A stretch of DNA of 11,382 nt from an uncultured Leuconostoc sp. Lineage in GTDB: Bacteria; Bacillota; Bacilli; Lactobacillales; Lactobacillaceae. This document shows positions 1-7,043 of the stretch, one piece after another (within the stretch, counting starts at the first letter, position 1; each line of letters opens with the position of its first letter). The DNA lies in assembly GCF_946222815.1 (NCBI RefSeq), contig NZ_CAMJRK010000047.1, forward strand, positions 1 through 11,382. The letters are read 5' to 3'. The notes under the pieces were generated by a model. The model was not told where the DNA came from and made no database searches. It worked only from the letters and a program-made list of their open reading frames with translations. Position numbers and translations under genes: made by a program.

Positions 1-438
1 CATCCAATGCAAGATAAATTTAAACGGCAATATAACGAATTTGATGATCAAAAACAGCATCATATTAAACGCGTTGAAAAAGCAACACAACAAATGCAAG
101 CAGCAGGTCAATCTGTGGTAGTGGTAGCTGGTGCATTATTTATTCAACAACCTCAAGAGATGACATATTTGTATTCTGGCACTTATGAGGCATACAAAGA
201 TTATTATGGACCTTATCAAATTCAAGATACAATGATTCAAAAAGCAGTTGCTAATGGTATCAAAAATTACAATTTTTACGGTATATCTGGTAGATTTGAT
301 GGCTCAGATGGTGTTTTAGGTTTTAAAACTGCTTTTGAAGGCGAGGCAAGGCAACTGGTAGGTAGCTTTGTATTGCCTGTTCAACCAATTAAGTATAAGA
401 TTTATCGACTTTTGAAAAAAATAACAGGCAGACAATAA
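1..438 (+). CDS. FemAB/MurM-like peptidoglycan branching aminoacyltransferase, 3' part
   Basis: This is the C-terminal ~145 residues of a FemABX-family protein. The frame is open from the first base, so the true start lies before the window and the Met codon at 7 is internal. Family members transfer amino acids from aminoacyl-tRNA to lipid-linked peptidoglycan precursors in the cytoplasm, building the interpeptide bridge. The visible part begins with a charged helical stretch (DKFKRQYNEF onward) that resembles the coiled-coil arm of FemX/MurM. It continues with the second GNAT-like half: the hydrophobic strand VVVVAGALFI, then YLYSGTYEAYKDYYGPYQIQ, then NYNFYGISGRFD, then GVLGFKTAFEGE, and ends in LPVQPIKYKIYRLLKK. 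These match the typical FemAB order (Y-x-G-G-x-Y-Y...WxxI...FGxxG...FKxxFGxE). Amino-acid specificity cannot be read from this fragment. The next two genes also act on the envelope. I see no clear terminator after it. Confidence 0.85.
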   Translation, partial: HPMQDKFKRQYNEFDDQKQHHIKRVEKATQQMQAAGQSVVVVAGALFIQQPQEMTYLYSGTYEAYKDYYGPYQIQDTMIQKAVANGIKNYNFYGISGRFDGSDGVLGFKTAFEGEARQLVGSFVLPVQPIKYKIYRLLKKITGRQ

Positions 439-492
439 TTTATTGAGATGTCATGGATTTCGGTTATATATGGAGAATCACTTAATGTTTAA

Positions 493-501
493 TGGTATAA
501 T
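493..501 (+). promoter_or_regulatory. Extended -10 promoter for the LCP gene
   Basis: TGGTATAAT gives a perfect TATAAT at 496-501 with the TGn extension. No good -35 lies 16-18 nt upstream, as is common for extended -10 promoters. The start codon follows at 526 behind a G-rich Shine-Dalgarno (GGGGG, 516-520). Confidence 0.6.
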
Positions 502-525
502 ATTGAGTATTAACTGGGGGAAACT

Positions 526-1707
526 ATGGATAACCAAAATCTGAGTCGCGCTGCGCGACGTGAACAAAATGATCATAATCAAACACCATCACAAGAGCCA
601 AAAAAACCGAAGCCGCCACGTAAACATAAGAAGATTTGGGGATGGATACTGGTAATTATTCTTATAATGACTATTGTTGGTGGCGTTATATTTGCCAAAG
701 CGTTGAATAACATCCACAAGTCAGTCGATAGCATGCAACGTAGTGCAGGTATCACTAAAGCACGTGATGTTAAACAAGTCATTAAAGATGGTAAGCCGTT
801 TTCGGTACTGGTTTTGGGAACGGATACTGGTGCATTGCAACGAGATCGTACTGGGCTAACAGATTCTATGATGCTAGTCACTATTAACCCGAAAACCAAA
901 ACAACAACCATGATGTCAATACCGCGTGATATTATGATGGCTATTTCTGGTGCTGAAAATACTTTTCCGCAAAAATTAAACGCTGCTTTTCCAATTGCTG
1001 GTGTAGGCGCAACAATGATGACCTTACAAAATTATCTTAATGTGCCGATTGATTTTTATGTGTTAGCTAATATGGGTGGATTAGAAAAAATGATAGATCA
1101 AGTGGGCGGCGTAAAGGTTGCATCACCGTTGACATTTACTTATACACCAGAAGCGGACACGACGCCGGAAACTTTTAAATTTGTTAAGGGACAAGAAACA
1201 TTTCAATATGCAAAGGATGGTAAGAATTTTAAATCCTTTGCAACTATGAATGGTAATGCGGCATTGTCATTTTCACGCATGCGATATGATGACCCACAAG
1301 GTGATTATGGGCGACAGTTACGTCAACGATTAGTATTAAAAGCGATGTTAAAAAAGTCAGCTAGCCCTTCAACGTTGTTCAATTCGAAGTTTATGGCGTC
1401 TATTTCAAAAAACGTTGAGACAGATATGAGTTATAATGAGATGTTCAACGCTGTAAAAAAATATATGTCTGCGACAAAAAATCAAAATTCTGATTATCTG
1501 CATGGTAATGGTGATATGTATGATGGTGTCAGTTATCAAATGGTACCTGAATCAGAAAAGCAACGTGTAACCAACAAGTTGCGACAATCATTAGCACTGC
1601 CTGAAAAAAAGACAGGCACACAGTTTGGTAGTGCTGTGCCATCGTTATCGTATGGCGTAGCTGAAACAAATTTGAATACAATTAATGAAACATTAGATCC
1701 ACAATAA
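526..1707 (+). CDS. LytR-CpsA-Psr (LCP) family cell-wall glycopolymer ligase
   Basis: A 393-residue membrane-anchored LCP protein. These enzymes move glycopolymers such as wall teichoic acid or polysaccharide from undecaprenyl pyrophosphate to peptidoglycan on the outer face of the membrane. The N-terminus is a basic, Pro/Lys-rich cytoplasmic tail (1-36), followed by one membrane helix (about 37-57). The LCP domain spans roughly 91-275. Its polyprenyl-phosphate site shows VLGTD (D100), the Arg/Asp cluster RDRTGLTDS (106-114) and SIPRD (131-135). It also has the DFYVLANMGGLEKMIDQVGGV block (split at 176-197) and the late motif SFSRMRYDD (248-256) with D260, R263 and R267. The length is usual for the family, with a C-terminal extension of about 120 residues. 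The ATG at 526 is supported by the G-rich ribosome site and the promoter just upstream. It is a single-gene unit closed by a strong terminator. The polymer it attaches is not evident. Confidence 0.92.
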   Translation: MDNQNLSRAARREQNDHNQTPSQEPKKPKPPRKHKKIWGWILVIILIMTIVGGVIFAKALNNIHKSVDSMQRSAGITKARDVKQVIKDGKPFSVLVLGTDTGALQRDRTGLTDSMMLVTINPKTKTTTMMSIPRDIMMAISGAENTFPQKLNAAFPIAGVGATMMTLQNYLNVPIDFYVLANMGGLEKMIDQVGGVKVASPLTFTYTPEADTTPETFKFVKGQETFQYAKDGKNFKSFATMNGNAALSFSRMRYDDPQGDYGRQLRQRLVLKAMLKKSASPSTLFNSKFMASISKNVETDMSYNEMFNAVKKYMSATKNQNSDYLHGNGDMYDGVSYQMVPESEKQRVTNKLRQSLALPEKKTGTQFGSAVPSLSYGVAETNLNTINETLDPQ

Positions 1708-1723
1708 TAAGTTTTGACAGATT

Positions 1724-1756
1724 AAAAGAATCGATTACTCAGTAATCGATTCTTTT
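1724..1756 (+). terminator. Rho-independent terminator after the LCP gene
   Basis: A perfect 15-bp inverted repeat (arms 1724-1738 and 1742-1756) with a 3-nt TCA loop. The arms begin AAAAG and end CTTTT, so the stem itself supplies the U-tract and could work in both directions. Confidence 0.85.
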
Positions 1757-1775
1757 ACGTTATCTAGATAAAATA

Positions 1776-1805
1776 TTGACATAATCTAAATAGTTTATCT
1801 ATAGA
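1776..1805 (+). promoter_or_regulatory. Sigma-A-type promoter for the PAP2 phosphatase gene
   Basis: A consensus -35 TTGACA (1776-1781) is followed after 18 nt by TATAGA (1800-1805). It lies just after the LCP terminator and about 30 nt before the GTG start of the phosphatase. Confidence 0.7.
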
Positions 1806-1833
1806 ATAGTATTATTGGAAGGGAAATGGTGTA

Positions 1834-2841
1834 GTGATTATGCAATTAACAAATAACGATGTTCGCCAAGCACAAGACAATATTGGAAACGAGGGTCAGA
1901 ATATTGATTTTAGGACAACTTATCGGGAAAAACAGGCTGTCCTAATTTTCCTAGGAATAGGGCTACTATCGTTATTGATTGCAACATTTTTTGATAGAAA
2001 TGTGACACAAGCGGTTATGAATCAAAATTCAATTTTTGGTAACATTTTTCAAAATTATGCTGATCAGGGTGCGCAAGTTGTGACCTTTGTCTCGGCAGAA
2101 GTCATTGCCTGGTATATTTGGCGTCGATTGAATGATCAGTTGATTAAGTATATTATGACGGGTGGTATGCTATTATTGGCATTAAATCAACTATTGTCAT
2201 TGTTACAAGATGCACTGAGTTATACATTTTCGATGTTGAACAATTTAAATAATGGTGTTCCAATGGGTCTAGCAAACAATACGGCGGCTGTTCAAAATTA
2301 TCCAGAAGTATTGCGCTGGTCACTTGCAATTCTTTTATGGGTAATGTTATCGTGGCTATTTGCTAATTGGTTAAACAAAAAATCGCACGTAGATATGAAT
2401 TACCTTATCATTGTGGCTGTAGTCGGTATTGCAGTCGTCTTTATTGCTCAAACAACGATAGGGGATATGAAAAGCTTGTGGGGCCGGTTTAGACCCTATG
2501 AAATGACAACAGTTTCAGGGCAAACCATGAGTGAATTTACACCCTGGTATCATATGAATGGTATAAATGGGCATAACTCGTTTCCTTCAGGCCATACGAT
2601 GTCAGGTTGGTTATTTTTATATTTGGCTTTCTTTGTACCACGTGATAATATAGCTACGCAAAGAAAAATGGTTATATTTGGCCTCGCCATGGGAATTTTA
2701 ACAGCTATGAGTCGTGTGAGAATAGGTGCACATTGGTTGAGTGATGTCACAGTATCAAGTATTCTAATTGGTTTGCTAATATTTGCTGCTAGTCGTTTGA
2801 TTGGTGCACATTTTGTAGAAAATCAAGCCATTAAATGTTAA
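1834..2841 (+). CDS. PAP2-family membrane phosphatase
   Basis: A 335-residue polytopic protein of the type 2 phosphatidic acid phosphatase superfamily. The three-part active site is intact: K213-x6-R220-P221 (KSLWGRFRP), PSGH at 251-254, and SRVRIGAHWLSD with R294, H300 and D304. Membrane segments are visible at about 35-52, 82-95, 107-125, 161-180, 189-206, 256-268, 278-292 and 306-322. Such enzymes dephosphorylate undecaprenyl pyrophosphate or phosphatidylglycerophosphate at the membrane. The neighbouring wall genes favour the undecaprenyl role, but that is inference. The start is taken as GTG 1834, with Shine-Dalgarno GGAAGG at 1817-1822. ATG 1840 would be too far (17 nt), and ATG 1825 runs into a stop at once. 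The protein is longer than minimal PgpB/BcrC proteins because of the N-terminal half. Confidence 0.88.
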   Translation: MIMQLTNNDVRQAQDNIGNEGQNIDFRTTYREKQAVLIFLGIGLLSLLIATFFDRNVTQAVMNQNSIFGNIFQNYADQGAQVVTFVSAEVIAWYIWRRLNDQLIKYIMTGGMLLLALNQLLSLLQDALSYTFSMLNNLNNGVPMGLANNTAAVQNYPEVLRWSLAILLWVMLSWLFANWLNKKSHVDMNYLIIVAVVGIAVVFIAQTTIGDMKSLWGRFRPYEMTTVSGQTMSEFTPWYHMNGINGHNSFPSGHTMSGWLFLYLAFFVPRDNIATQRKMVIFGLAMGILTAMSRVRIGAHWLSDVTVSSILIGLLIFAASRLIGAHFVENQAIKC

Positions 2842-2845
2842 AAAT

Positions 2846-2879
2846 CGAGCGCACTCAGTCAAATGAGTGCGCTCGTTTC
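2846..2879 (+). terminator. Rho-independent terminator after the PAP2 gene
   Basis: A GC-rich, perfect 12-bp stem (CGAGCGCACTCA at 2846-2857, its complement at 2864-2875) with a 6-nt loop, followed by a short T-rich stretch. It starts 5 nt after the stop codon. Confidence 0.88.
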
Positions 2880-2991
2880 ATATTTTATGTCAAAGAAATA
2901 GCCACCGCAGCAGTCATGAGGTAACTTATGATCAAAGATAGCATCATTATCATATTTTAATATGGTTAAATACCCGTGTTGGTGCTTTTTT

Positions 2992-3000
2992 TGATATACT
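2992..3000 (+). promoter_or_regulatory. Extended -10 promoter for the ppx-mvaA-sir2 operon
   Basis: TGATATACT gives an extended -10 (TATACT at 2995-3000) preceded by a T7 run. No good -35 is visible. The first gene starts at 3033 behind AGGA (3022-3025), so the leader would be only about 25 nt. Confidence 0.5.
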
Positions 3001-3032
3001 AGTAAGTAATAAATAACATCTAGGATACCAAT

Positions 3033-3953
3033 ATGAGCTATTTAGCAATTGTCGATCTTGGTAGTAATTCAGCTCGTATGGTCGTTGAAGAACTACATGA
3101 TGACGGCACATACACGGAATTAATCCGTGAAAAACAGGATACGCGTATTGCGCAAAATATGGGAGATGAGCTCATTTTAAAGGAAGTACCTATTGCGCGC
3201 ACAATTGCCGCATTGAAGTATTTTCAAACGAAATATGCCAGTTTTAAACCAGAAATTCGAGCAATTACAACGGCTGCGGTCAGAATGGCTGTTAATCAGG
3301 CCGAATTTTTGGCACGGGTAAAGTTTGAAACTGGCATTGAATTTCAAGTATTATCTGGTGCAGAAGAGGCACATTATGATTATCTTGGCGTAATGTCTAC
3401 CTTAAACGTTGATGATGCTGTGATATTAGATACGGGCGGTGCATCAGTAGAAATAATTGCTGTTGCAAATGGTAAGAGTATTGCTGATGTGAGCTTACCT
3501 TTTGGTGCAGTCTCCTTGTCGGAACGCTTTAATTTAGCAAATGATATTAATCAATCTGATATTGAGTTGGCCTGTGATAGTATTTTAGAACAGTATGAAG
3601 CGTTACCTTGGTTATTTAAAAATAAGCACAAACCGGTGATTTTGTTAGGTGGCGCTAATCGGTCATTAGCACGTATGGGGCGCACGGCCTTAGGCATAAT
3701 ATTAGTAGATAACTTTCATGGTTTCAGTATGACAATTGAGCAGGTAGCAACTATTTTTGAAACGATTCGCTACATGACAAGATTGCAACGGGAACACATT
3801 GCTGGTCTAGAAGTAACAAGAGCTGATATTATCATTAGTGGTTTGTTGCCATTATTAAATTTGATGTATACGATTAATGCACCAAGAGTAATCTTCTCAG
3901 AAAGTGGCGTGCGTGAAGGCTTAATTGCAGAAACTATAAAAAACAATGGCTAA
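3033..3953 (+). CDS. ppx: Ppx/GppA-family phosphatase (exopolyphosphatase or pppGpp phosphatase)
   Basis: A 306-residue protein of the ASKHA-fold Ppx/GppA family, which removes terminal phosphates from polyphosphate or converts pppGpp to ppGpp. The phosphate-binding loops are visible: AIVDLGSNSARM (5-16), DTGGASVEI (133-141) and LLGGANRSLARM (204-215). The probable catalytic glutamate lies in LSGAEEAHYDYLGV (107-120, E111/E112), and the C-terminal GVREG (292-296) is present. It is the short form of about 300 residues and lacks the HD-like C-terminal domains of the ~500-residue E. coli enzymes. Substrate choice between polyphosphate and pppGpp cannot be decided from sequence. It is the first gene of a four-gene operon, and its stop overlaps the next start by 8 nt. 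No ppk gene is in view. Confidence 0.85.
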   Translation: MSYLAIVDLGSNSARMVVEELHDDGTYTELIREKQDTRIAQNMGDELILKEVPIARTIAALKYFQTKYASFKPEIRAITTAAVRMAVNQAEFLARVKFETGIEFQVLSGAEEAHYDYLGVMSTLNVDDAVILDTGGASVEIIAVANGKSIADVSLPFGAVSLSERFNLANDINQSDIELACDSILEQYEALPWLFKNKHKPVILLGGANRSLARMGRTALGIILVDNFHGFSMTIEQVATIFETIRYMTRLQREHIAGLEVTRADIIISGLLPLLNLMYTINAPRVIFSESGVREGLIAETIKNNG

Positions 3954-5160
3954 AAAATACTATGAGTTGACGCCAGATGAACGTTTGGCGTTTTTGAATT
4001 TAACTGATCAGGCAAAAACAGAATTACAAGCTAATCAAAGTGACAGTAATGCACAAATTGTTGAAAATTATATTAGTGATTTTCGTGTGCCTATGGGTTT
4101 GTTAAAGGATATTGTTGTTGATGGACGTCATGTTAATGTGCCTATGGCAATCGAAGAACCAAGCGTCATTGCAGCGGCAAATAATGGCGCTAAAATGTTA
4201 AATAGTGGTGGCGGTAGTGCAGTCAAGATGCCAGAACGCACGGTCATGATTGGTCAAATATTGTTTCATGGTGTTGATTTTAACAGGCTTAATCAGTTTG
4301 TGAAAATACATCAAGAAGCATTGTTTAAAATAGCTAAACATGCGAAACCATCCATTTATAAACGTGGTGGCGGTTTAGTAGCAATTAACGTCCGCTCAGT
4401 AGATAATGATGACATAAGCGTTGATTTCAAAATTGATACAAAAGATGCAATGGGCGCAAATATTGTGAATACAATATTAGAGGCAGAAGTAACCCTGTTC
4501 ACCGAATTTGACACATATTTTCTGGGTGCGATTCTCACAAATTATGCAATGGGGCAATTAGTGACAGTCAGCGGGAATGTTGCTTTTGAAGCAGTAGGTG
4601 GTCGAGAAATAGCTGAAAAAATTGTTGCACTGAGTCAGTTTTCTAAAAAAGATGCCTATCGTGCGACAACTGAAAATAAAGGATTATTTAATGGCATCGG
4701 TGCCGTTGTGTTGGCTACTGGCAATGATTGGCGCGCTGTAGAAGCCAGTGGACATGCTTATGCCAGTCAAGAGGGCCATTATCGGTCATTGACACATTGG
4801 ACGATTAGTGATGAACAATTACGTGGTGAATTGACGATGCCAATATCGGTAGGTACAGTTGGTGGTGTGATATCAGCAATGAATCAGGCTAAAAATGCAC
4901 TTGACATGATGCATGTGAAATCTGCTGATGAACTACGTGGTATTATTTTAGCCGTTGGGTTAGCACAGAATCTTGCAGCTTTAAAAGCAATTGCAGCCGG
5001 CAGTATACAACGAGGCCATATGCGGATGCAATATCGGGCACTGGCTGTACAGGTAGGTGCATTGCCACAAGAAGTGCCAATGCTTGTGGCAAAATTAAAC
5101 ACATTATCACAAGTCGATACAGCAAAGGCCACTGAAATATTAATGGAGATGAGAAAATGA
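3946..5160 (+). CDS. mvaA: Hydroxymethylglutaryl-CoA reductase, class II
   Basis: A 404-residue class II HMG-CoA reductase interconverting HMG-CoA and mevalonate with NAD(P)H. In Gram-positive cocci this is the committed step of the mevalonate route to isoprenoids, including the undecaprenyl carrier. The catalytic set is complete: glutamate in MAIEEPSVIAAA (67-78), lysine K245 in TENKGLFNGIGAV, D261 in ATGNDWRAVEASGHA, and C-terminal histidine H358 in QRGHMRMQYRA. The cofactor-site block DAMGANIVNT is at 167-176 and MPISVGTVGG at 298-307. The length is close to family norm (~420). The ATG at 3946 overlaps ppx by 8 nt. An in-frame TAA at 3937-3939 rules out an earlier start, and MAKKYYELTPDERLAF looks like the normal N-terminus. 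No Shine-Dalgarno is visible, so initiation is probably coupled to ppx translation. Confidence 0.95.
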   Translation: MAKKYYELTPDERLAFLNLTDQAKTELQANQSDSNAQIVENYISDFRVPMGLLKDIVVDGRHVNVPMAIEEPSVIAAANNGAKMLNSGGGSAVKMPERTVMIGQILFHGVDFNRLNQFVKIHQEALFKIAKHAKPSIYKRGGGLVAINVRSVDNDDISVDFKIDTKDAMGANIVNTILEAEVTLFTEFDTYFLGAILTNYAMGQLVTVSGNVAFEAVGGREIAEKIVALSQFSKKDAYRATTENKGLFNGIGAVVLATGNDWRAVEASGHAYASQEGHYRSLTHWTISDEQLRGELTMPISVGTVGGVISAMNQAKNALDMMHVKSADELRGIILAVGLAQNLAALKAIAAGSIQRGHMRMQYRALAVQVGALPQEVPMLVAKLNTLSQVDTAKATEILMEMRK

Positions 5161-6098
5161 ACCCTAAAATTGAGATATTATTAAATGCAGTAAACGACAT
5201 ATATCCAGGAAAAGTTATGACACGTGTGTCTGGTGAACAAACCGGCGAGTTACATGTTGATCGTGTCAGCCAAGAAATATTAGGGGACAGATTATTAATA
5301 GAGTTAGCAGAAGGGACACAGTCTGATTTTTTGTTTGGCAATGAATTGTTGAAAATGTTACTTACTTTAAATGGTGTCGTACCACAAATGTTTTTTGCGT
5401 TAACTTTTGAAAACGACACACTTGATCAACAATTAATTCAAATTGCAACGCGTATGCATCGTACTGTGACGCATGCAATTACATATCGTGAACTTAAAAA
5501 ACAAGGCGTTTTAACCACTGACACGGCAGTAGCTTATTTAGCAGGTGTAGAGTCAGAATTAACACTTGAAAATGGCGAGTTAGATGATGAAAGCCTTTGG
5601 CGTTTATTGACATTATTGGATGCGCTAGTATTTGCTGATGCGAGCGGGGCAGATTTTTCCGAGTTAGCAGAAAAGTATCCTTTGGCCTACACAGCAGCAA
5701 CGAAACTTGTGTCGCCAATTCTAACGGCTGATCTCAAGCAATCTCGTCATATTCGTCGGCAAACGACACAGTTGTTTGCTAATGTTGACAACACGTTAAC
5801 GGAATGGGGAAAGCCAACAGTTAATGCAAAAGAATATGTCACACTGACAAGCGTACTGTCACAGCGTCAATTAGAGTTGCCAGTTAGTCAAGTATTTACA
5901 ATTTTCCATTCCGAAATGACTGATTTTCAAACTAAAAAAACAGCTTATGTTGGTTTGAGTCAAGTAGATTCACAAAATAGCTTTGTGATTACAAAACCAG
6001 ATAATCAGGACTCAGCAGATTTTTTTAAGGCACTCTATAAAATGAAGGTTGGTGATTTGTTTAAACAACTAGCCTTGCCATATATTAATAGAAAATAG
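5157..6098 (+). CDS. Conserved lactobacillal protein of unknown function
   Basis: A 313-residue soluble protein with no signal peptide, no membrane helix and no cysteine. I recall similar proteins from lactobacilli labelled 'IpaB/EvcA family', but that label is not evidence of function and I hold it loosely. The order looks like a hydrophobic strand (DRLLIELAEG, 44-53), then a helix SDFLFGNELLKMLLTLNG (56-73), then mostly helical segments to about 210, and a C-terminal mixed part (226-313) with YVTLTSVLSQRQLELPV and AYVGLSQVDSQNSFVI. The strand-helix layout around NELLK (62-66) resembles an HExxH metallopeptidase helix with both histidines replaced. Its start overlaps the mvaA stop by 4 nt (ATGA) behind a good ribosome site (GGAG, 5145-5148). 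It lies in an operon between HMG-CoA reductase and a sirtuin, so its job may relate to either. It is certainly coding; its function is unknown. Confidence 0.85.
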   Translation: MNPKIEILLNAVNDIYPGKVMTRVSGEQTGELHVDRVSQEILGDRLLIELAEGTQSDFLFGNELLKMLLTLNGVVPQMFFALTFENDTLDQQLIQIATRMHRTVTHAITYRELKKQGVLTTDTAVAYLAGVESELTLENGELDDESLWRLLTLLDALVFADASGADFSELAEKYPLAYTAATKLVSPILTADLKQSRHIRRQTTQLFANVDNTLTEWGKPTVNAKEYVTLTSVLSQRQLELPVSQVFTIFHSEMTDFQTKKTAYVGLSQVDSQNSFVITKPDNQDSADFFKALYKMKVGDLFKQLALPYINRK

Positions 6099-6112
6099 AT
6101 TAGAAGGAAAAT

Positions 6113-6817
6113 ATGTTAGTTACACCAAAAATCCAAGAACGCTTTGATTCAGCAAAACAGATTGTTTTTATGACAGGGGCAGGTATATCTACTGCCTCAG
6201 GTATTCCGGATTATCGTTCTAAGAACGGTATTTACAATGGTGTCAATTTACGACCAGAATATTTATTATCTGCAACGGCTTTTCATAATGAACCAGAAAA
6301 GCAATACCAATTTATGATTGATAATATGTATTTTCCGATGGCAAAACCTAATGTCATTCATGATAAAATGGCGGCATTGACAAAACAAAACAAAGCTAAG
6401 ATCATCACACAAAATGTGGATGATTTACATGTTAAAGCACATAGTAAATCAGACAATTTAATACGTTTTCATGGCTCTTTGTATGATATTTATGCACCGA
6501 GTGATGATAAAAAAACGGCTAGCACGACTTATCTAAAGTCCATGACACGCATAGACGGTGCTGTTTTACGGCCTAACATAACTTTTTATGAAGAAATGCC
6601 ATTTGATGTTGATAAATCAGTATTGTGGGTTCAATCAGCAGACTTAATTGTTGTTGTTGGCACAAGCTTTCGGGTTTATCCGTTTGCAGGCCTGTTAGAC
6701 TATGCTAATACAAAAGCAACAATCATGTCGATTAATCTTGAACGTATAGAGACATCGTTTAATGTTGATCAAATCATCGGGGATGCAACAGAATTTTTTA
6801 ATGAATTGAATATTTAA
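6113..6817 (+). CDS. Sir2-family NAD+-dependent protein deacylase lacking the zinc ribbon cysteines
   Basis: A 234-residue sirtuin. Family members use NAD+ to remove acyl groups from lysine, or transfer ADP-ribose. The Rossmann and catalytic motifs are present: TGAGISTASGIPDYRS (21-36), ITQNVDDLH (98-106), catalytic H120 in RFHGSLYD, RPNITFYEEMP (153-163), VVGTSFRVYP (181-190) and SINLE (206-210). The part between H120 and R153 normally holds a four-cysteine zinc site, but here the whole protein has no cysteine. The start at 6113 has AAGGAAA at 6104-6110, and the gene follows the unknown ORF by 14 nt. It is the last gene of the operon, directly followed by a terminator. It is not accompanied by macrodomain, lipoate ligase or GcvH-like genes, so it does not look like the SirTM system. 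The substrate is unknown. Confidence 0.9.
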   Translation: MLVTPKIQERFDSAKQIVFMTGAGISTASGIPDYRSKNGIYNGVNLRPEYLLSATAFHNEPEKQYQFMIDNMYFPMAKPNVIHDKMAALTKQNKAKIITQNVDDLHVKAHSKSDNLIRFHGSLYDIYAPSDDKKTASTTYLKSMTRIDGAVLRPNITFYEEMPFDVDKSVLWVQSADLIVVVGTSFRVYPFAGLLDYANTKATIMSINLERIETSFNVDQIIGDATEFFNELNI

Positions 6818-6837
6818 CCAGCAGATGCTGGTTTTTT
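6816..6837 (+). terminator. Rho-independent terminator closing the ppx-mvaA-sir2 operon
   Basis: AACCAGCA at 6816-6823 pairs with TGCTGGTT at 6826-6833, realistically a 6-bp GC-rich core with a 4-nt loop. A run of T follows to 6837. It overlaps the sirtuin stop codon. Confidence 0.88.
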
Positions 6838-6872
6838 ATTTTTAAATTAGAACTATTCTAATTTTATTAAAC

Positions 6873-6900
6873 ACCATAGCCTTTAATAAATGGCTATGGT
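6873..6900. repeat. Inverted repeat, perfect 9-bp stem
   Basis: ACCATAGCC (6873-6881) and GGCTATGGT (6892-6900) flank a 10-nt AT loop. No T-run follows on the + strand, so it does not look like a + strand terminator. On the - strand it is followed by GTTTAATAAAATT, which is at best a weak terminator. Confidence 0.6.
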
Positions 6901-6922
6901 AACATTATATTAGATTGAGAAT

Positions 6923-6962
6923 TATCATCTAGTTGTGTCAGCCAAGAAACAACCAGATGATA
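6923..6962. repeat. Inverted repeat, 13 of 14 bp stem
   Basis: TATCATCT (6923-6930) pairs with AGATGATA (6955-6962). After one A/C mismatch, GTTGT (6932-6936) pairs with ACAAC (6949-6953). The 12-nt loop is GTCAGCCAAGAA. There is no downstream T-run. Confidence 0.55.
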
Positions 6963-6987
6963 GTTCATCAATTAAAAAATAGAAAAA

Positions 6988-7043
6988 TGTTACGACGCAC
7001 TTATTTCGATTGTAGATTTTAAACGCGCCATTTTTGCGTAACA
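6988..7043. repeat. Inverted repeat with a 3-nt bulge
   Basis: TGTTACGACGCA (6988-6999) is the complement of TGCGTAACA (7035-7043) if three bases are bulged out, giving a 9-bp stem. About 35 nt of mostly AT-rich sequence lie between the arms. Confidence 0.45.

Noticed and set aside
2971..2992. Terminator from the short TACC/GGTG stem followed by T7
   Set aside because: Only four pairs, one of them a wobble, and the T-run sits directly before the extended -10 of the ppx operon.
4943..5419. 158-codon antisense ORF across the mvaA/unknown-gene junction
   Set aside because: It lies wholly over two well-supported + strand genes and looks like a low-complexity shadow translation (Ser/Asn/Pro-rich) without a recognised domain or ribosome site.
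6873..6900. Enterobacterial-type MntR box
   Set aside because: The half-sites resemble CATAGC/GCTATG, but the spacer is about 12 nt rather than 4, and the site lies more than 200 bp from the next gene. Firmicute MntR boxes differ.
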